The notes: a model not told the origin generated them from the letters alone. Numbered from the stretch's first letter, positions 1-11,933 are shown. The stretch: 64,000 nucleotides of DNA from Pseudomonadota bacterium (GCA_963204835.1 CAUJHJ010000017.1:54287-118286); one strand, 5' to 3'. Program-made: numbers and translations.

Positions 1-642
1 CGTGAGCATGATGCCGGCGGTGTTCGGCCCGACCACCGCCTTCAGGGCCTCGATGTCGACGTCGCCGTCGGCCATCACCGGGATCTCGCGCACCACGCAG
101 CCGCACATCGTCGCGGTCGCGGGGTTCGTGCCGTGCGCGGCCTCCGGCACGATGATTTCATTGCGCGCGAGGTCGCCGCGCGCGCGGTGATAGGCGCGGA
201 TCATCGCCACGCCGGCGAACTCGCCGTGCGCGCCCGCCATCGGCGTCAGCGAGACGCCGCGCATGCCGGTGACTTCCTTCAGCATTTCCTGCAGTTCGTA
301 CATGCAGGCGAGGAACCCCTGGCCGTGTGACTCGGGCGCGAGCGGATGCCGCCCCGTGAACTCGGGCAGCAGGGCGTACTGGTTGCACGCCTTCGGGTTG
401 TATTTCATCGTGCACGAGCCGAGCGGGTAGAAGTGCGTGTCGATCGAGAAATTGAGCTGCGAGAGGCGCGTGAAGTGACGCACCGCCTCGAGCTCGCTCA
501 CTTCCGGCAGCAGCGGCCGGTTCCTGCGGCGCAGGTGGGCGGGCAGGTCCGCTGGAATCGCGGTCTTCTGCGGCCACTGGCCGATCGCACCGCGGCCCGG
601 GCGCGAGTATTCGAAGATCGGTTTTTCGAGGCGATTCGACAT
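1..642 (-). CDS. gcvPB: glycine dehydrogenase (decarboxylating) subunit 2, partial at window edge
   Basis: C-terminal-half subunit of the split P protein of the glycine cleavage system, which decarboxylates glycine and passes the aminomethyl group to lipoyl-GcvH. The first 214 residues are present from ATG 642; the frame is open at base 1, so the gene continues outside the window. The family signature [10 protein letters not shown] lies at residues 75-84, followed by [11 protein letters not shown] and HGTNPA segments typical of P-protein. The PLP lysine of the family lies further C-terminal and is not in the window. It starts 14 bp after gcvPA stops, as the last visible gene of the gcvT-gcvH-gcvPA-gcvPB operon. 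Confidence 0.95.
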   Translation of the reverse strand, partial: MSNRLEKPIFEYSRPGRGAIGQWPQKTAIPADLPAHLRRRNRPLLPEVSELEAVRHFTRLSQLNFSIDTHFYPLGSCTMKYNPKACNQYALLPEFTGRHPLAPESHGQGFLACMYELQEMLKEVTGMRGVSLTPMAGAHGEFAGVAMIRAYHRARGDLARNEIIVPEAAHGTNPATATMCGCVVREIPVMADGDVDIEALKAVVGPNTAGIMLT

Positions 643-656
643 TCTGGTGATCCTTC

Positions 657-2030
657 TCAGGCCGCGCGCGCGGCGCGCAACGCCTCGGTGAGGGCCGCGG
701 CACAGGTTTCGATGTCGGCGGCGGTCTTGGTCTCGGTCGCGCAAACGAGGATCGCCGAGCCGAGTTCGGGATAGTGCTCGCCGAGGTCGAAGCCGCCGAG
801 CACGCCGCGGTCGGCAAGGCCGCGCAGCACCTCCGCCGCCGGGCGGTCGAGCAACAGGACCGCCTCGTGGAAGTTCGGGCCCTCGAAGCAGCGGCGCACG
901 CCCTTGACGCGCGACAGCGCCGCGACGAGCTCGCGCGTGCGCTGCGCCGACAGCGCCGCCACCCGCTCGAGCCCCTCGGGCCCCATGATCGACATGTAAA
1001 TCGTGGCCGCCGTCATCAGCAGGCCCTGGTTCGTGCAGATGTTCGAGGTCGCCTTGCCGCGGCGGATGTGCTGTTCGCGCGCCTGCAGCGTGAGCGCGTA
1101 GCCCACCCGGCCGTCGAGGTCGACCGTGCGGCCGACGATGCGGCCCGGCATCTGGCGCACGTACTCCATGCGCGTGGTCATGAAGCCGAAATACGGGCCA
1201 CCCGAGGAGAGCGGCACGCCGAGCGGCTGGCCTTCGCCGACGACGATGTCGGCGCCCTTCGCGCCCCACTCGCCCGGCGGCTTCAGGATCGCGAGCGACG
1301 TCGGGTTCACGACCGCGATCACGAGCGCGCCGTTGGCATGCGCCCAGTCGGTGAGCGCATCGACATCCTCGAGCATGCCGAAGAAGTTCGGCTGCTGGAT
1401 CACGAGCGCGTTGATGTCCTCGCCGGCGTACGGGGCGAGCGCCGTGGGCGCGACGCAGCCCGACTCGCGCACGTACGACACGGTGTCGAAGACGAGACCC
1501 TGGTTGCCCGCCGTCGCGACCGCCACCTTGCGGTAATGCGGGTGCACGGTGGTCGGCACGAGGATGCGCAGCGAACTCGACTTGCGATGCGCGCGCACAG
1601 CCATGAGCGCGGCCTCGGCGAGCGCCGAACCGCCGTCGTAGAGCGTGGCGTTCGACACCTGCATGCCGGTGAGCGAGGCGATCATCGTCTGGTACTCGTA
1701 GATCGCCTGCAGCGTGCCCTGGCTCGCCTCGGCCTGGTAGGGCGTGTAGGCGCTGTAGATCTCGCCGCGCGTGACGATCGCCCACACCGCCGAGGGAATG
1801 TGGTGCTCGTAGGCGCCGGCGCCGAGGAACGACAGCGGCGAACCGTCCTGCTTCGCGCGCGCCGTCATCAGCCGCCCGATCTCCTGCTCCGGCAGTCCCA
1901 CCGGAACGCCCGCGAGGGACTTGATGCGCAGTTCCTGCGGGATCTCGTCGAACAGCGCCTCGATCGACGGGGCGCCGATCGCCGCGAGCATGTCGCGGAT
2001 GTCGTCTTCGGTGTGCGGAATGAACGGCAT
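657..2030 (-). CDS. gcvPA: glycine dehydrogenase (decarboxylating) subunit 1
   Basis: N-terminal-half subunit (457 residues) of the heterodimeric glycine decarboxylase. The protein opens [15 protein letters not shown] and has family segments such as [16 protein letters not shown] and [10 protein letters not shown]. The frame stays open far upstream through gcvH, but the conserved N-terminus and the 11-bp gap to the gcvH stop fix ATG 2030 as the start. The split PA/PB form occurs in many bacteria, whereas E. coli has a single fused GcvP. It works with GcvPB, GcvH and GcvT encoded around it and is controlled by the upstream glycine riboswitch. Confidence 0.96.
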   Translation of the reverse strand: MPFIPHTEDDIRDMLAAIGAPSIEALFDEIPQELRIKSLAGVPVGLPEQEIGRLMTARAKQDGSPLSFLGAGAYEHHIPSAVWAIVTRGEIYSAYTPYQAEASQGTLQAIYEYQTMIASLTGMQVSNATLYDGGSALAEAALMAVRAHRKSSSLRILVPTTVHPHYRKVAVATAGNQGLVFDTVSYVRESGCVAPTALAPYAGEDINALVIQQPNFFGMLEDVDALTDWAHANGALVIAVVNPTSLAILKPPGEWGAKGADIVVGEGQPLGVPLSSGGPYFGFMTTRMEYVRQMPGRIVGRTVDLDGRVGYALTLQAREQHIRRGKATSNICTNQGLLMTAATIYMSIMGPEGLERVAALSAQRTRELVAALSRVKGVRRCFEGPNFHEAVLLLDRPAAEVLRGLADRGVLGGFDLGEHYPELGSAILVCATETKTAADIETCAAALTEALRAARAA

Positions 2031-2041
2031 CACGCCTCTCC

Positions 2042-2437
2042 TTAAGCGCCTTCGGCCTGCAGCACGGCTTCGTAGTCCGACGCACTGAGGAGGGCGTCGG
2101 CCGCGCGCGGATCGGCGGGCTTGACCCGGATCAGCCAGCCGCCGCCATAGGGGTCCTGGTTGATGAGTTCCGGGGCGCCCGCCAGTTCCGCGTTGGCCGC
2201 CGTCACCGTGCCCGCGATCGGGCTGTAGACATCGGAAGCGGCCTTGACCGACTCGACGACCGCGCAGGCTTCGCCCGCGGCCAGCGTGCGGCCGACGGCC
2301 GGCACCTCGACGAACACCAGGTCGCCCAGCGCCGCCTGCGCATGGTCGCTGATGCCGATTTCGACCGTGCCGTCGGCGAGGGGTTTCACCCACTCGTGGC
2401 TCTTTGCATACCTCAAGTCAGCGGGAATCTGGCTCAT
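2042..2437 (-). CDS. gcvH: glycine cleavage system H protein
   Basis: Lipoyl carrier protein of 131 residues that shuttles the aminomethyl group between the P and T proteins. It begins [16 protein letters not shown], a near-canonical H-protein N-terminus, and carries the lipoylation motif [13 protein letters not shown] with the modified lysine at about residue 65. The GGGWLIRVK segment near residue 100 is also typical. The longer open frame upstream was rejected because it runs into gcvT. It lies 13 bp downstream of gcvT, second in the operon. Confidence 0.97.
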   Translation of the reverse strand: MSQIPADLRYAKSHEWVKPLADGTVEIGISDHAQAALGDLVFVEVPAVGRTLAAGEACAVVESVKAASDVYSPIAGTVTAANAELAGAPELINQDPYGGGWLIRVKPADPRAADALLSASDYEAVLQAEGA

Positions 2438-2450
2438 GGAATCACTCCGG

Positions 2451-3545
2451 TCAGGAAACGAGTACTTTGCCGTGGCGGACAAACGGCGGCTTGACGACCC
2501 GCGCGGCGAGCAGCTTGCCGCGGATATCGACCTGCACGCGCTCGCCCGTGCCCGCGGGCACGCGCGCGAGCGCAATGGACTTCTCGAGGGTCGGCGAAAA
2601 CGTGCCGCTCGTGATCTCACCCTCGCCGACGCCTTCGACGACGACTTTCTGGTGGCCGCGCAGCACACCGCGGTCCTCGAGCACGAGGCCGACGAGGCGC
2701 GCGAGCGATCCGCGCGCGCGGATCGCTTCGAGCGCCGCGCGGCCGACAAAATCGCGCCCGGCGGGCTCGAATGCCACCGTCCAGGCGAGGCCCGACTCGA
2801 GCGGGTTCGTGCCCTCGCCCATGTCGTTGCCGTAGAGGTTCATGCCCGCCTCGAGCCGCAGCGTGTCGCGGGCACCGAGCCCGCAGGAGCGCACGCCGCG
2901 TTCATTGAGCGCAACCCAGGTGGGCTCGGCCTCGACGGCTGGCAGGACGATCTCGAAGCCGTCCTCGCCCGTGTAGCCGGTGCGCGCGACGAACCAGCCG
3001 CCGATGGCACGGCCGTTGAAGGGCGCAAGTGCCATCACCGCGGCCCGCGCCGCCGGGTCCGGCGGCAGCAGGCCTTCGACAAGGCTGCGCGCCTGCGGCC
3101 CCTGCACGGCGATCATGCCGAGGTCGGTGCGTTCGGTGACCTCGACGCCGAAGGGCACGGCGTGCGCGCGGATCCACGCGAGGTCCTTGTCGCGCGTGCC
3201 GGCATTCACCACGACGCGGAAGAAGCGCTCGTCGAGGTAGTAAATGATGAGATCGTCGAGGACGCCGCCGGCCTCGTTCAGCAGGCAGGAGTACAGCGCC
3301 TTGCCGGGCGTGCGCAGCTTGCCCACATCGTTCGCGACGAGGCGTTCGAGGAAAGGGCGCGCCCGCTCGCCTGCGAGGTCCACCACGCACATGTGCGAGA
3401 CATCGAACACGCCCGCATGGCGGCGCACGGCGTGGTGCTCCTCGATCTGCGAACCGTAGTGGACGGGCATGTCCCAGCCCCCGAAATCGACCATCCGGGC
3501 GCCGAGGCGGGTGTGCAGGTCAAAAAGCGGTGTGCGTCGTCCCAT
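2451..3545 (-). CDS. gcvT: glycine cleavage system T protein (aminomethyltransferase)
   Basis: Tetrahydrofolate-dependent aminomethyltransferase (364 residues) that releases ammonia and forms 5,10-methylene-THF from the aminomethyl-lipoyl group on GcvH. N-terminal [20 protein letters not shown] and [17 protein letters not shown], the VFDVSHM segment and the later [10 protein letters not shown] segment are characteristic of GcvT. It is the first gene of the operon; its ATG is only about 16 bp from the end of the riboswitch, so translation initiation or transcription termination near the start could be the controlled step. Length agrees with the family (about 360). Confidence 0.97.
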   Translation of the reverse strand: MGRRTPLFDLHTRLGARMVDFGGWDMPVHYGSQIEEHHAVRRHAGVFDVSHMCVVDLAGERARPFLERLVANDVGKLRTPGKALYSCLLNEAGGVLDDLIIYYLDERFFRVVVNAGTRDKDLAWIRAHAVPFGVEVTERTDLGMIAVQGPQARSLVEGLLPPDPAARAAVMALAPFNGRAIGGWFVARTGYTGEDGFEIVLPAVEAEPTWVALNERGVRSCGLGARDTLRLEAGMNLYGNDMGEGTNPLESGLAWTVAFEPAGRDFVGRAALEAIRARGSLARLVGLVLEDRGVLRGHQKVVVEGVGEGEITSGTFSPTLEKSIALARVPAGTGERVQVDIRGKLLAARVVKPPFVRHGKVLVS

Positions 3546-3560
3546 ATGGACTCACTTCCA

Positions 3561-3766
3561 CCGCCCCTCTGTCCTGTGACCTGAGAGATCGGGCGGGTCC
3601 ACCGGGACTCGCCTCACCCCTTCGGTGGGTGGGCCGGGCCCACCACTCTCCAGAGCTCGCCTGGGTCCTGCCGTTCTTTTGCCTGAGCGTTTCCGGGCGG
3701 AACTTGCGCCTTCGGCGTCCCGCTGCCCGTGGGGGCGGTGGGATCTCTCCGGACAGTCTTGGATAG
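3561..3766 (-). promoter_or_regulatory. tandem glycine riboswitch upstream of gcvT
   Basis: Two consecutive glycine-aptamer signatures are readable on the minus strand. Aptamer 1 (about 3757 down to 3668) has CGGAGAG, GCCGAAGGCGCAA and CGCTCAGGCAAAAGAACGGCAGG; read here in parts, these match the family consensus. Aptamer 2 (about 3655 down to 3563) has CTGGAGAG, CACCGAAGGGGTGAGG and CTCTCAGGTCACAGGACAGA. The short linker between them and the position directly before gcvT are those of known cooperative tandem glycine riboswitches, which in most bacteria turn on gcv expression when glycine is abundant. The 16 bp between aptamer 2 and ATG leave little room for a separate terminator, so control of translation is possible (inference). 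Confidence 0.93.
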
Positions 3767-3780
3767 CGGCGAGCCGCGAC

Positions 3781-3786
3781 ATGATA
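3781..3786 (-). promoter_or_regulatory. possible -10 element for the gcv operon
   Basis: TATCAT on the minus strand, about 15-20 bp before the first riboswitch helix, is placed where a -10 box would be expected. No good -35 hexamer is found 16-18 bp upstream, so this is only a weak candidate. The whole space between the divergent gcvT leader and ispG is about 50 bp. Confidence 0.3.
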
Positions 3787-3818
3787 CCAGCGGCCGCAAC
3801 GACTAGAATAACTCTCTC

Positions 3819-5044
<1,226 letters not shown>

Positions 5045-5048
<4 letters not shown>

Positions 5049-5383
5049 GCGGCCTCTCCGACCGCCGTTGCAGGCCCTGCGAGGGCGGCGTCGAGCCGTT
5101 GGCGCGCGCCGAGGCCGAGCGCCTGCGGGCGTCCCTGCACGAGGGGTGGCAGCTCGCGTCCGATGCGCGCTCGATCCGCCGGGAGTTCGCGTTTCGCGAC
5201 TTCTTTCGCACGATGAGCTTCGTGAACGCCCTCGCGCACATCGCGAACCTCGAGGACCACCACCCCGACCTCGAGGTTGGCTACAACTATTGCCGGGTCC
5301 GCTTCACGACCCACGCGATCCGCGGGCTGTCCGAAAACGACTTCATCTGCGCGGCGAAGATCGACCTGATCCCGCTAGCGTAG
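5045..5383 (+). CDS. 4a-hydroxytetrahydrobiopterin (pterin-4a-carbinolamine) dehydratase
   Basis: 112-residue protein of the PCD/DCoH family, which dehydrates 4a-hydroxytetrahydropterins, in bacteria usually to recycle the cofactor of aromatic amino acid hydroxylases. The family motif is visible as [14 protein letters not shown] (about residues 70-83), with the His-His-Pro that forms the active site. The start ATG at 5045 overlaps the ispG stop (ATGA), which implies translational coupling. No phenylalanine hydroxylase gene is in the window. The 3' end overlaps the convergent small gene by 9 bp. Confidence 0.92.
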
Positions 5384-5611
5384 CCGCGTCAGGACATCGA
5401 TCACGCGCCGCAGGCACTCGCCATTCGCGCCCGCCTGCGCACCGGCGCGCAGCATGTGCTCGTCGTCGGCAGCCAGCAGCTGATGCAACTGGTCTTTCCA
5501 CTGCAAGAGGATGGCACGCTTCTGCGAGTCTGAAAGGCCGGTCGCCTGCTCCAGCGCTTCGGGAGTGCCGAACGTGCGCGCCGGATTCTTCATCGCCTGC
5601 TGGATGTCCAT
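5375..5611 (-). CDS. conserved small hypothetical protein
   Basis: 78-residue soluble protein opening MDIQQAMKNPARTFGTPEAL and containing QKRAILLQWKDQLHQL, a pattern I recall from a widespread family of small uncharacterised proteobacterial proteins; the function is not known to me. It is predicted to be mostly helical, without signal peptide or membrane segment. It lies 12 bp downstream of the FAD hydroxylase gene and is probably the last gene of that operon. It overlaps the convergent dehydratase gene at the 3' end. Confidence 0.72.
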   Translation of the reverse strand: MDIQQAMKNPARTFGTPEALEQATGLSDSQKRAILLQWKDQLHQLLAADDEHMLRAGAQAGANGECLRRVIDVLTRLR

Positions 5612-5623
5612 CGGATAGCTCCC

Positions 5624-6856
5624 TCAAATCGTGGGGGGCCGCGCAGCCATGGGCAGGTCCCCACCTACGCCGAGCGCCCGCTCGGCGAACAGCCGCTTCA
5701 CCGGCGCGAGCCGGTTCACGACCCCCATCCCGCGGCGCGCGACCTGCGCCACCGGCCCCTGCCCCAGCGCGAGGAAGTCGTTGAAGCCGCTCATTGCAGC
5801 GGACATCAGCTCGTTCTGCGGGCGGCGCCGGCGCTCGTAGCGGCGCAGGATGCGTAGCGCGCCGGGGTCCTCGCGCTCCTCCCGTGCGTCGGCGAGCACC
5901 TCGGCAAGCGCCGCGGCGTCGAGGAAGCCGAGGTTCACGCCCTGCCCCGCGAGCGGGTGCACCGTGTGGGCGGCATCGCCGATCAGCGCGCAGCGCTCGA
6001 GCACATAGTGTTCGGCGCGGGTCGCCGCCAGCGGGATCGACACCCGGCCGCTCGCGAGCCGCACCTCCCCCAGCGCGCCGTCGAGCGCTGCGGTGAGCTC
6101 ACGCTCGAAATCCGGAACCGACAGCGTCCGCAACTGCGCGGCACGCTCACTCGCGACCGACCAGACGATCGAGCACTGGCCGTTCGCAAGCGGCAGGAAG
6201 GCGAGCGTGCCGTCGCCCAGGAAGCGCTGCCATGCCGTCGACTCGTGCGGCTTGCCCGTCACCACGTTCGCGACGATCGCCTGCTGGCGGTAGTCACGGG
6301 TTTTCGCCGGCAGGCCGGCCAGCTCGCGCACGCGCGAACGCCCGCCATCGGCCCCCACCACGAGTCGCGCAGGGATGCGACGCTCGCCGAGCCCGACGAT
6401 GGCCTCATCGGGGGAGAGGGCCAGGGCCTCGACATTCGCCGGCACGATCGTGACCCCGAGCGTTTCGAGGGAGGCATGGAGCGCGGCCTGGATCAGGCGG
6501 CCTTCGACGATGTAGCCGAGGTTCGGTTCGCCGAGTTCGGCCGCATCGAACACGAGCGCCTCGCCGCCGCGTGGCGCCATCGATGCGTGCCAGACCCGCA
6601 TGCGCTCATAGGGACTGACCCGCGCCGCCTCGATGGCTTCCCAGGCACCGGCCGCCGCGAGGATGCGCGCGCTCGCGCGGGACAGCGCGAACACCCGCAA
6701 GTCGTAATCGTCGGTCGGCCTCCAGGGCGCCGGGCGTTCGCGCTCGATCACGACCACCCGCGCGGCCGGCACTCGTGCCTGGCGTACGGCCAGCGCGGCG
6801 AACGCGGCGCCGACCGCGCCTCCGCCGACGACCGCGAGGTCGTATTCAGTCGCCAT
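5624..6856 (-). CDS. FAD-dependent ubiquinone hydroxylase, UbiH/UbiF/UbiI (VisC) family
   Basis: 410-residue flavoprotein monooxygenase likely to hydroxylate the ring of ubiquinone precursors. The Rossmann FAD motif [11 protein letters not shown] is at the N-terminus (residues 8-18), and the second FAD motif GDAAHTVHPLAGQGVNLGF, with the family's GQG-N signature, is near residue 285. ATG 6856 was chosen because it precedes the Rossmann motif by seven residues and overlaps the upstream gene's stop by 11 bp; an ATG at 6883 lies deeper in that gene. Its partner upstream is a second family member. Which ring carbon it attacks (C1, C5 or C6) cannot be read from sequence alone; by order it resembles E. 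coli ubiI. Confidence 0.9.
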   Translation of the reverse strand: MATEYDLAVVGGGAVGAAFAALAVRQARVPAARVVVIERERPAPWRPTDDYDLRVFALSRASARILAAAGAWEAIEAARVSPYERMRVWHASMAPRGGEALVFDAAELGEPNLGYIVEGRLIQAALHASLETLGVTIVPANVEALALSPDEAIVGLGERRIPARLVVGADGGRSRVRELAGLPAKTRDYRQQAIVANVVTGKPHESTAWQRFLGDGTLAFLPLANGQCSIVWSVASERAAQLRTLSVPDFERELTAALDGALGEVRLASGRVSIPLAATRAEHYVLERCALIGDAAHTVHPLAGQGVNLGFLDAAALAEVLADAREEREDPGALRILRRYERRRRPQNELMSAAMSGFNDFLALGQGPVAQVARRGMGVVNRLAPVKRLFAERALGVGGDLPMAARPPTI

Positions 6857-8119
6857 GGCGTTCAGGCCGGTCCTGGTTCGCAAGGCCGAGGCCGCGCGCG
6901 AGGCGTGGCAGGCGACCTGCGAAGCCCCAGCTCACGCGCGACATGGCGCGCTTGGCGGGCGGCGCCAGATCGAAGAACAGGAGGCCGAGATCGCGCAACA
7001 GCCCGACCCCGCGCCGCTCGTCGCGGAACAGCTTCACGAGGCCGTCCGTGAAGCGGATGACACCGCGGCGGTCGCCCTCCCGCGCCGCGACGAAGCGCTC
7101 GATCACCGCGCGGCTGCCGACATCCTCGCCCCGGGCTTTCGCGCAGGCTAGCACCTCGGCCAGGGTGGCCGCATCGCGCAGCCCCAGGTTGAAACCCTGC
7201 CCCGCCACCGGGTGCAGCGCCTGCGCCGCATTGCCGATCAGCACCACGCGCTCGCCGTGCGTCGCATCGCTGCGGGTGAGCGCGAGCGGATAGGACGCGC
7301 GCGCACCGGCGCGCACGAAGCGACCCACCCGCCAGCCGAAGCGCCGCTGCAACTCCGCGAGGAACTGCACATCGGGCAGCGCGCGGGCGCGCTCGGCGGC
7401 CCCGGGCGCGAGCGCCCAGACCACCGTATAGCTGCCATCCGCAAGCGGCAGCAGCGCGAGCGGCCCGACCGAAGTGAAGCGTTCGTACGCCGTGCCGTCG
7501 TGGCGGGATTCCGCGGCGACATTGGCGACCACTGCAACCTGGCCATAGTCCTCCACATGGGACGGCAGGCCGAGCGTCGAGCGCAGCATCGACTGCGCGC
7601 CGTCGGCGGCGACCAGCAAGGAGGCCTGCAGCCGCTCGCGCGCCTTGCCCGTGCGTTCCACCTCGAGGGTTGCCGCCCCGCTGTCCACCGTCACCTGCAC
7701 GGCCCGCGCCGGCATGTACGGCGTCAATCGCGGTGCTCCCTCGAGCACGCTCCACAGCGCACGCCCGATGGCGCGGTTGGGAAGCACATGGCCGAAAGCA
7801 TCGAGGCCCTGCTCGGCAGCCGAGAGTCGCGCGAAACCGAAGCGGCCGGCGTCGGACACATGGATGGCACGAATCGCCGCGCCCTCCGCCGCCATCCGCG
7901 GCCAGACGCCGAGACCCTCGAACACGGCGCGGCTGCCGTTGCCGATGGCGGTGGTACGCTCGTCGAAGCTCGGCTGCGCCGCCGCGTCGGGCGCGTAGCC
8001 CTCGACCAGCGCCACGGTGAGATCCGTATCGCGCAGGGCCGCCGCGAGGCTCGCGCCGACCATGCCGCCACCGACGATGGCGACATCGACGCGTGCCAGA
8101 TCCCCTGGCCGGGATGCGC

Positions 8120-8123
<4 letters not shown>
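6846..8123 (-). CDS. ubiH: 2-octaprenyl-6-methoxyphenol hydroxylase-like FAD monooxygenase
   Basis: 425-residue FAD-dependent ring hydroxylase of ubiquinone synthesis. It has DVAIVGGGMVGASLAAALRD near the N-terminus, DERTTAIGNGSRAVFEGLG after the first strand, and the GNAAQALHPVAGQGFNLGL FAD/UbiH signature near residue 300. The start is a GTG at 8123 whose last bases overlap the pepP stop (GTGA), the only start close to the Rossmann fold. Gene order ygfB-pepP-ubiH-ubiI is the same as in E. coli, which supports the symbol. A separate Coq7-type hydroxylase for another ring position is encoded at 14.7 kb. Confidence 0.9.
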
Positions 8124-9435
<1,312 letters not shown>

Positions 9436-9436
<1 letters not shown>

Positions 9437-9993
9437 CAATGCAGCGACTCGGTGGTGGCGGGCGGCACCATCCGGTAGGGCGCCAGCTCCTCGAACAGCA
9501 GCTGCACCCCCACCCGCACGAACTCCACGAGCTCGGCGTAGGCACTTTCGTTCGATTCGAGGCTCTCGTCGCCATCCACCCCGATGCGAGTAATCTCCGA
9601 CAGGTCGCGGACGATTTCGCCCACCTCGCCCGGCAAGCGGGTCACGTCTTCAATGGAACTCGTGCCGAGGCCGTAGAGGAATCCCTGGCACCACTGCCCG
9701 AGCGCGGTCGCGCGCGCAGCGATGGATTGCTCATCGCCCGGCAGCAGCACCTCGAAGGACATGTCGACGCCCCCGAGCGCCTGCGCCGTGGCGTCGAAAT
9801 AGCTGCGGCACGACTCGCGGGTCAGCGGATCCGCTCGCCCATCGGGCAGGATCTCGCCGAGCCAGTCGTCGAGCCGGTAGCTGCCGGCGGCGCACAGGGC
9901 CCCGGCGAGCGTGCCGTGGGCCTCGGCCGCATCGGTCAGCCCCTGGGCATCCCCGAGGATGCGCTGCAACTCCGCATAGCTCGCCGCGATCAT
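9436..9993 (-). CDS. ygfB: UPF0149 (YgfB/YecA-type) family protein
   Basis: 185-residue all-helical protein of the UPF0149 family. It contains AEAHGTLAGALCA near residue 25 and ATALGQWCQGFLYGLG near residue 100, which match the conserved family segments, and ends in an ELVEFVRVGVQLLFEEL helix. ATG 9993 was chosen because the upstream frame is shadow sequence of zapA. It is the first gene of the coupled ygfB-pepP-ubiH-ubiI run, as in E. coli. YgfB homologues have been linked to gene regulation in Pseudomonas, but nothing here shows its role. Confidence 0.9.
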
Positions 9994-10060
9994 GCGCGCA
10001 TTATGCCTCAACCGTCCGCCGCGATTGACCGCCCGCCTGACGCGGTTCATAGTCTTTGGC

Positions 10061-10291
10061 ATGAGTGAAAACAGCAAGAATCCCGTCGATACGGAGCTGC
10101 GCCGGCTCGAGAAGCGGGTCGATGATCTCGTCTCGGTCATCGCGCGCCTGCGCGAGGAAAATCGGGCGCTTCGCCAGCGGCAGGACAGCCTCGCGACCGA
10201 GCGCGCCGCCCTCGTGCAGAAGAACGAACAGGTGAGGACCCGGGTCGAGGCGATGATCGGCCGGCTGAAGACCCTGGAGCACGGCGCATGA
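10061..10291 (+). CDS. TIGR02449-type small coiled-coil protein next to zapA
   Basis: 76-residue protein that is almost entirely one coiled coil (ELRRLEKRVDDLVSVIARL, then LREENRALRQRQ). Its size, heptad pattern and position directly before zapA match the gammaproteobacterial TIGR02449 family, a ZapB-like protein of unproved function. The start MSENSKNPVDT at 10061 is preferred to the longer frame from 9992, which would overlap the ygfB leader. Its stop overlaps the zapA start (ATGA). A role in Z-ring organisation is an inference from context. Confidence 0.82.
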   Translation: MSENSKNPVDTELRRLEKRVDDLVSVIARLREENRALRQRQDSLATERAALVQKNEQVRTRVEAMIGRLKTLEHGA

Positions 10292-10605
10292 GCGAACGCG
10301 AAGTCGCACGCCTCAGCGTGCGGATCCTCGAGAAGGAATACTTCGTCGCCTGCCCCTACGAGGAGCGCTCCGACCTCCTCGATTCCGCCGAATACCTCAA
10401 CTCGAAAATGCGCGAGATCCGCGACAGCGGCAAGGTGGTCGGCCTCGACCGCATCGCCGTCATGGCGGCGCTCAACCTCGCGAACGAGTTGCTGCGGGTG
10501 CGCAACCAGGGGCAGAAGCTCGACCACGATTTCGGCGGCCGCGTGCGCGCGCTGCGCGAGCGTGTCGAGTCCGCGCTCGCCGAGGGCCAGCAGCTCGAAC
10601 TCTGA
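10288..10605 (+). CDS. zapA: cell division protein ZapA
   Basis: 105-residue FtsZ-ring stabilising protein. It starts MSEREVARLSVRILEKEYFV, followed by CPYEERSDLLDSAEYLNSKM, the well-conserved ZapA N-terminal globular domain, then a C-terminal helix that makes the tetramer coiled coil. It directly precedes 6S RNA and fau, an arrangement conserved in gammaproteobacteria. Translation is coupled to the upstream coiled-coil gene by ATGA overlap. Confidence 0.95.
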   Translation: MSEREVARLSVRILEKEYFVACPYEERSDLLDSAEYLNSKMREIRDSGKVVGLDRIAVMAALNLANELLRVRNQGQKLDHDFGGRVRALRERVESALAEGQQLEL

Positions 10606-10616
10606 TAGAGTGTCGC

Positions 10617-10806
10617 AGGCGTCACCTGCGGTGTTCGACAGTCGGCCGGGTTACCCTCGACCCTAATTGATACACCCATGGGGCTTTGGCTTGCCGGCAG
10701 AACTGTGCACGTCCGCTCACGCGGAAAGCCTTACCTTCCGCACCGCGCCCCACCTGTTGCTCCGGTCGAGAGCAACGGCCGGCACCGGCACTGGCGGGTG
10801 ACGCCA
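10617..10806 (+). ncRNA. ssrS: 6S RNA
   Basis: About 190 nt between zapA and fau, the usual place of 6S RNA. The ends pair: GGCGTCACC at 10618-10626 with GGTGACGCC at 10797-10805. The central, largely unpaired region and the GGTCCGCTCACGCGGAAAGCC-like block (near 10709-10730), followed by TTA, resemble the conserved 6S segment of E. coli. 6S RNA binds sigma-70 RNA polymerase as an open-promoter mimic and slows transcription in stationary phase. Ends are set from the closing stem and are approximate. Confidence 0.85.
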
Positions 10807-10825
10807 CTTTGCCGCCCTCTCCACG

Positions 10826-11419
10826 ATGATCCGTAGCGACCTGCGCGGCGAACTGCGTGCCCGCCGGCGCGCCTTGGGCGCGGCCGAGCGCGCGCGCCTG
10901 TCGCGCAGGATCTGCCGGGAAGTGCTCAAGGCCATCGGTCCGGCCCCGCGCGGACGCCATGTCGCGGCATACGTCGCGCTGCCCGAAGAGCCCGACCTCG
11001 CGGAAGCGCTCACCGCCCTCGCCCGCCGCGGAGTGCAGCTTTACCTGCCCCGGATCACGAGCTTTCGGAGGCGGCGGCTCGCCTTCGTGAGCGCGGGCGG
11101 CGAGCGGCGCGTCAATCGGTTCGGCATCGCGGAACCCCCGCCCGGTGCACGGGCCAGGCCGGCGACCCGGCTCGACATCGTGCTGCTGCCCCTCGTCGGA
11201 TTCGATGCAAAGGGCGCGCGACTCGGCATGGGCGGGGGTTACTACGACCGTGCACTTGCCTTCCGGCGCCATCGCCGCGCATGGCCGCGCCCCCGACTCA
11301 TCGGCATCGCCTTCGCCTGCCAGCAGGTCGATGCCCTGCCCGTGGCCGCGCACGACGTACGCCTCGATGCCGTGATCACCGAGCACGGCCTCACCCGTTT
11401 TCCCCGGAGCCCCCGATGA
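10826..11419 (+). CDS. fau: 5-formyltetrahydrofolate cyclo-ligase
   Basis: 197-residue enzyme converting 5-formyl-THF to 5,10-methenyl-THF with ATP. It has the basic N-terminal helix LRARRRALGAAERARLSRRI, the VALPEEPDL segment, and the C-terminal signature RLGMGGGYYDR (about residues 132-142) that binds ATP/phosphate. It sits directly downstream of 6S RNA and may share its transcript, as ygfA does in E. coli. It overlaps the EVE gene at ATGA. It fits with the glycine cleavage system in one-carbon supply. Confidence 0.93.
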   Translation: MIRSDLRGELRARRRALGAAERARLSRRICREVLKAIGPAPRGRHVAAYVALPEEPDLAEALTALARRGVQLYLPRITSFRRRRLAFVSAGGERRVNRFGIAEPPPGARARPATRLDIVLLPLVGFDAKGARLGMGGGYYDRALAFRRHRRAWPRPRLIGIAFACQQVDALPVAAHDVRLDAVITEHGLTRFPRSPR

Positions 11420-11880
11420 ACCATTGGCTGATGAAGACCGAACCCTCCACCTTCGGCATCGACGACCTCGAGCGCGCGCCGAAGCGCACGACGATGTGGG
11501 ACGGCGTGCGCAACTACCAGGCGCGGAACATGCTGCGCGACGACTTCGCCCGGGGGGACCGGGCCTTCCTCTATCACTCGAGCTGCGAGGTGCCGGGCAT
11601 CGTCGCATTGCTTCGCGTGGTGCGCGCCGGCTACCCCGACCCCACCGCGTTCGAGCGCAAACACCGGCATTTCGACGCGGGCAGCGACCCCGCGGCGCCG
11701 CGCTGGTACGCCGTCGACGTGCAACTCGAGCGGCGCCTGGCACGCGTGATCACGCTCGCGGAGCTGAAGGCGCATGCGATGGGCAAGCTCGCGCAGATGG
11801 TGCTGCTGCAACGGGGCAGTCGGCTGTCGGTGATGCCGGTGAGCAGCGCGCACTTCGCGTTCATCCTCTCCCTCGAGTGA
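11416..11880 (+). CDS. EVE domain-containing protein
   Basis: 154-residue single-domain EVE (PUA-like) protein, related to thymocyte nuclear protein 1. It begins MNHWLMKTEPSTFGIDDLER, contains TMWDGVRNYQARNMLRDDF and FLYHSSCEVPGIV, the standard EVE motifs, and ends with SVMPVSSAHFAFIL. EVE domains recognise modified bases in DNA or RNA; the target here is unknown. The start ATG at 11416 overlaps the fau stop, whereas longer frames extend into fau. Confidence 0.92.
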   Translation: MNHWLMKTEPSTFGIDDLERAPKRTTMWDGVRNYQARNMLRDDFARGDRAFLYHSSCEVPGIVALLRVVRAGYPDPTAFERKHRHFDAGSDPAAPRWYAVDVQLERRLARVITLAELKAHAMGKLAQMVLLQRGSRLSVMPVSSAHFAFILSLE

Positions 11881-11894
11881 TCACGCGACCCGAA

Positions 11895-11910
11895 CGTGAT
11901 GCAGATCACG
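11895..11910. promoter_or_regulatory. CRP/Vfr-like binding site
   Basis: The 16-bp sequence CGTGATGCAGATCACG is a perfect palindrome with GTGA-N6-TCAC, the core of CRP, Vfr and Clp operators. Its centre is about 65 bp upstream of the predicted transcription start of the microprotein gene, close to the class I activator position of CRP. A Crp-type regulator is encoded 3.5 kb downstream (15410). Binding is an inference. Confidence 0.6.
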
Positions 11911-11933
11911 CGCCTCGATGCAAGCACTCTTGC

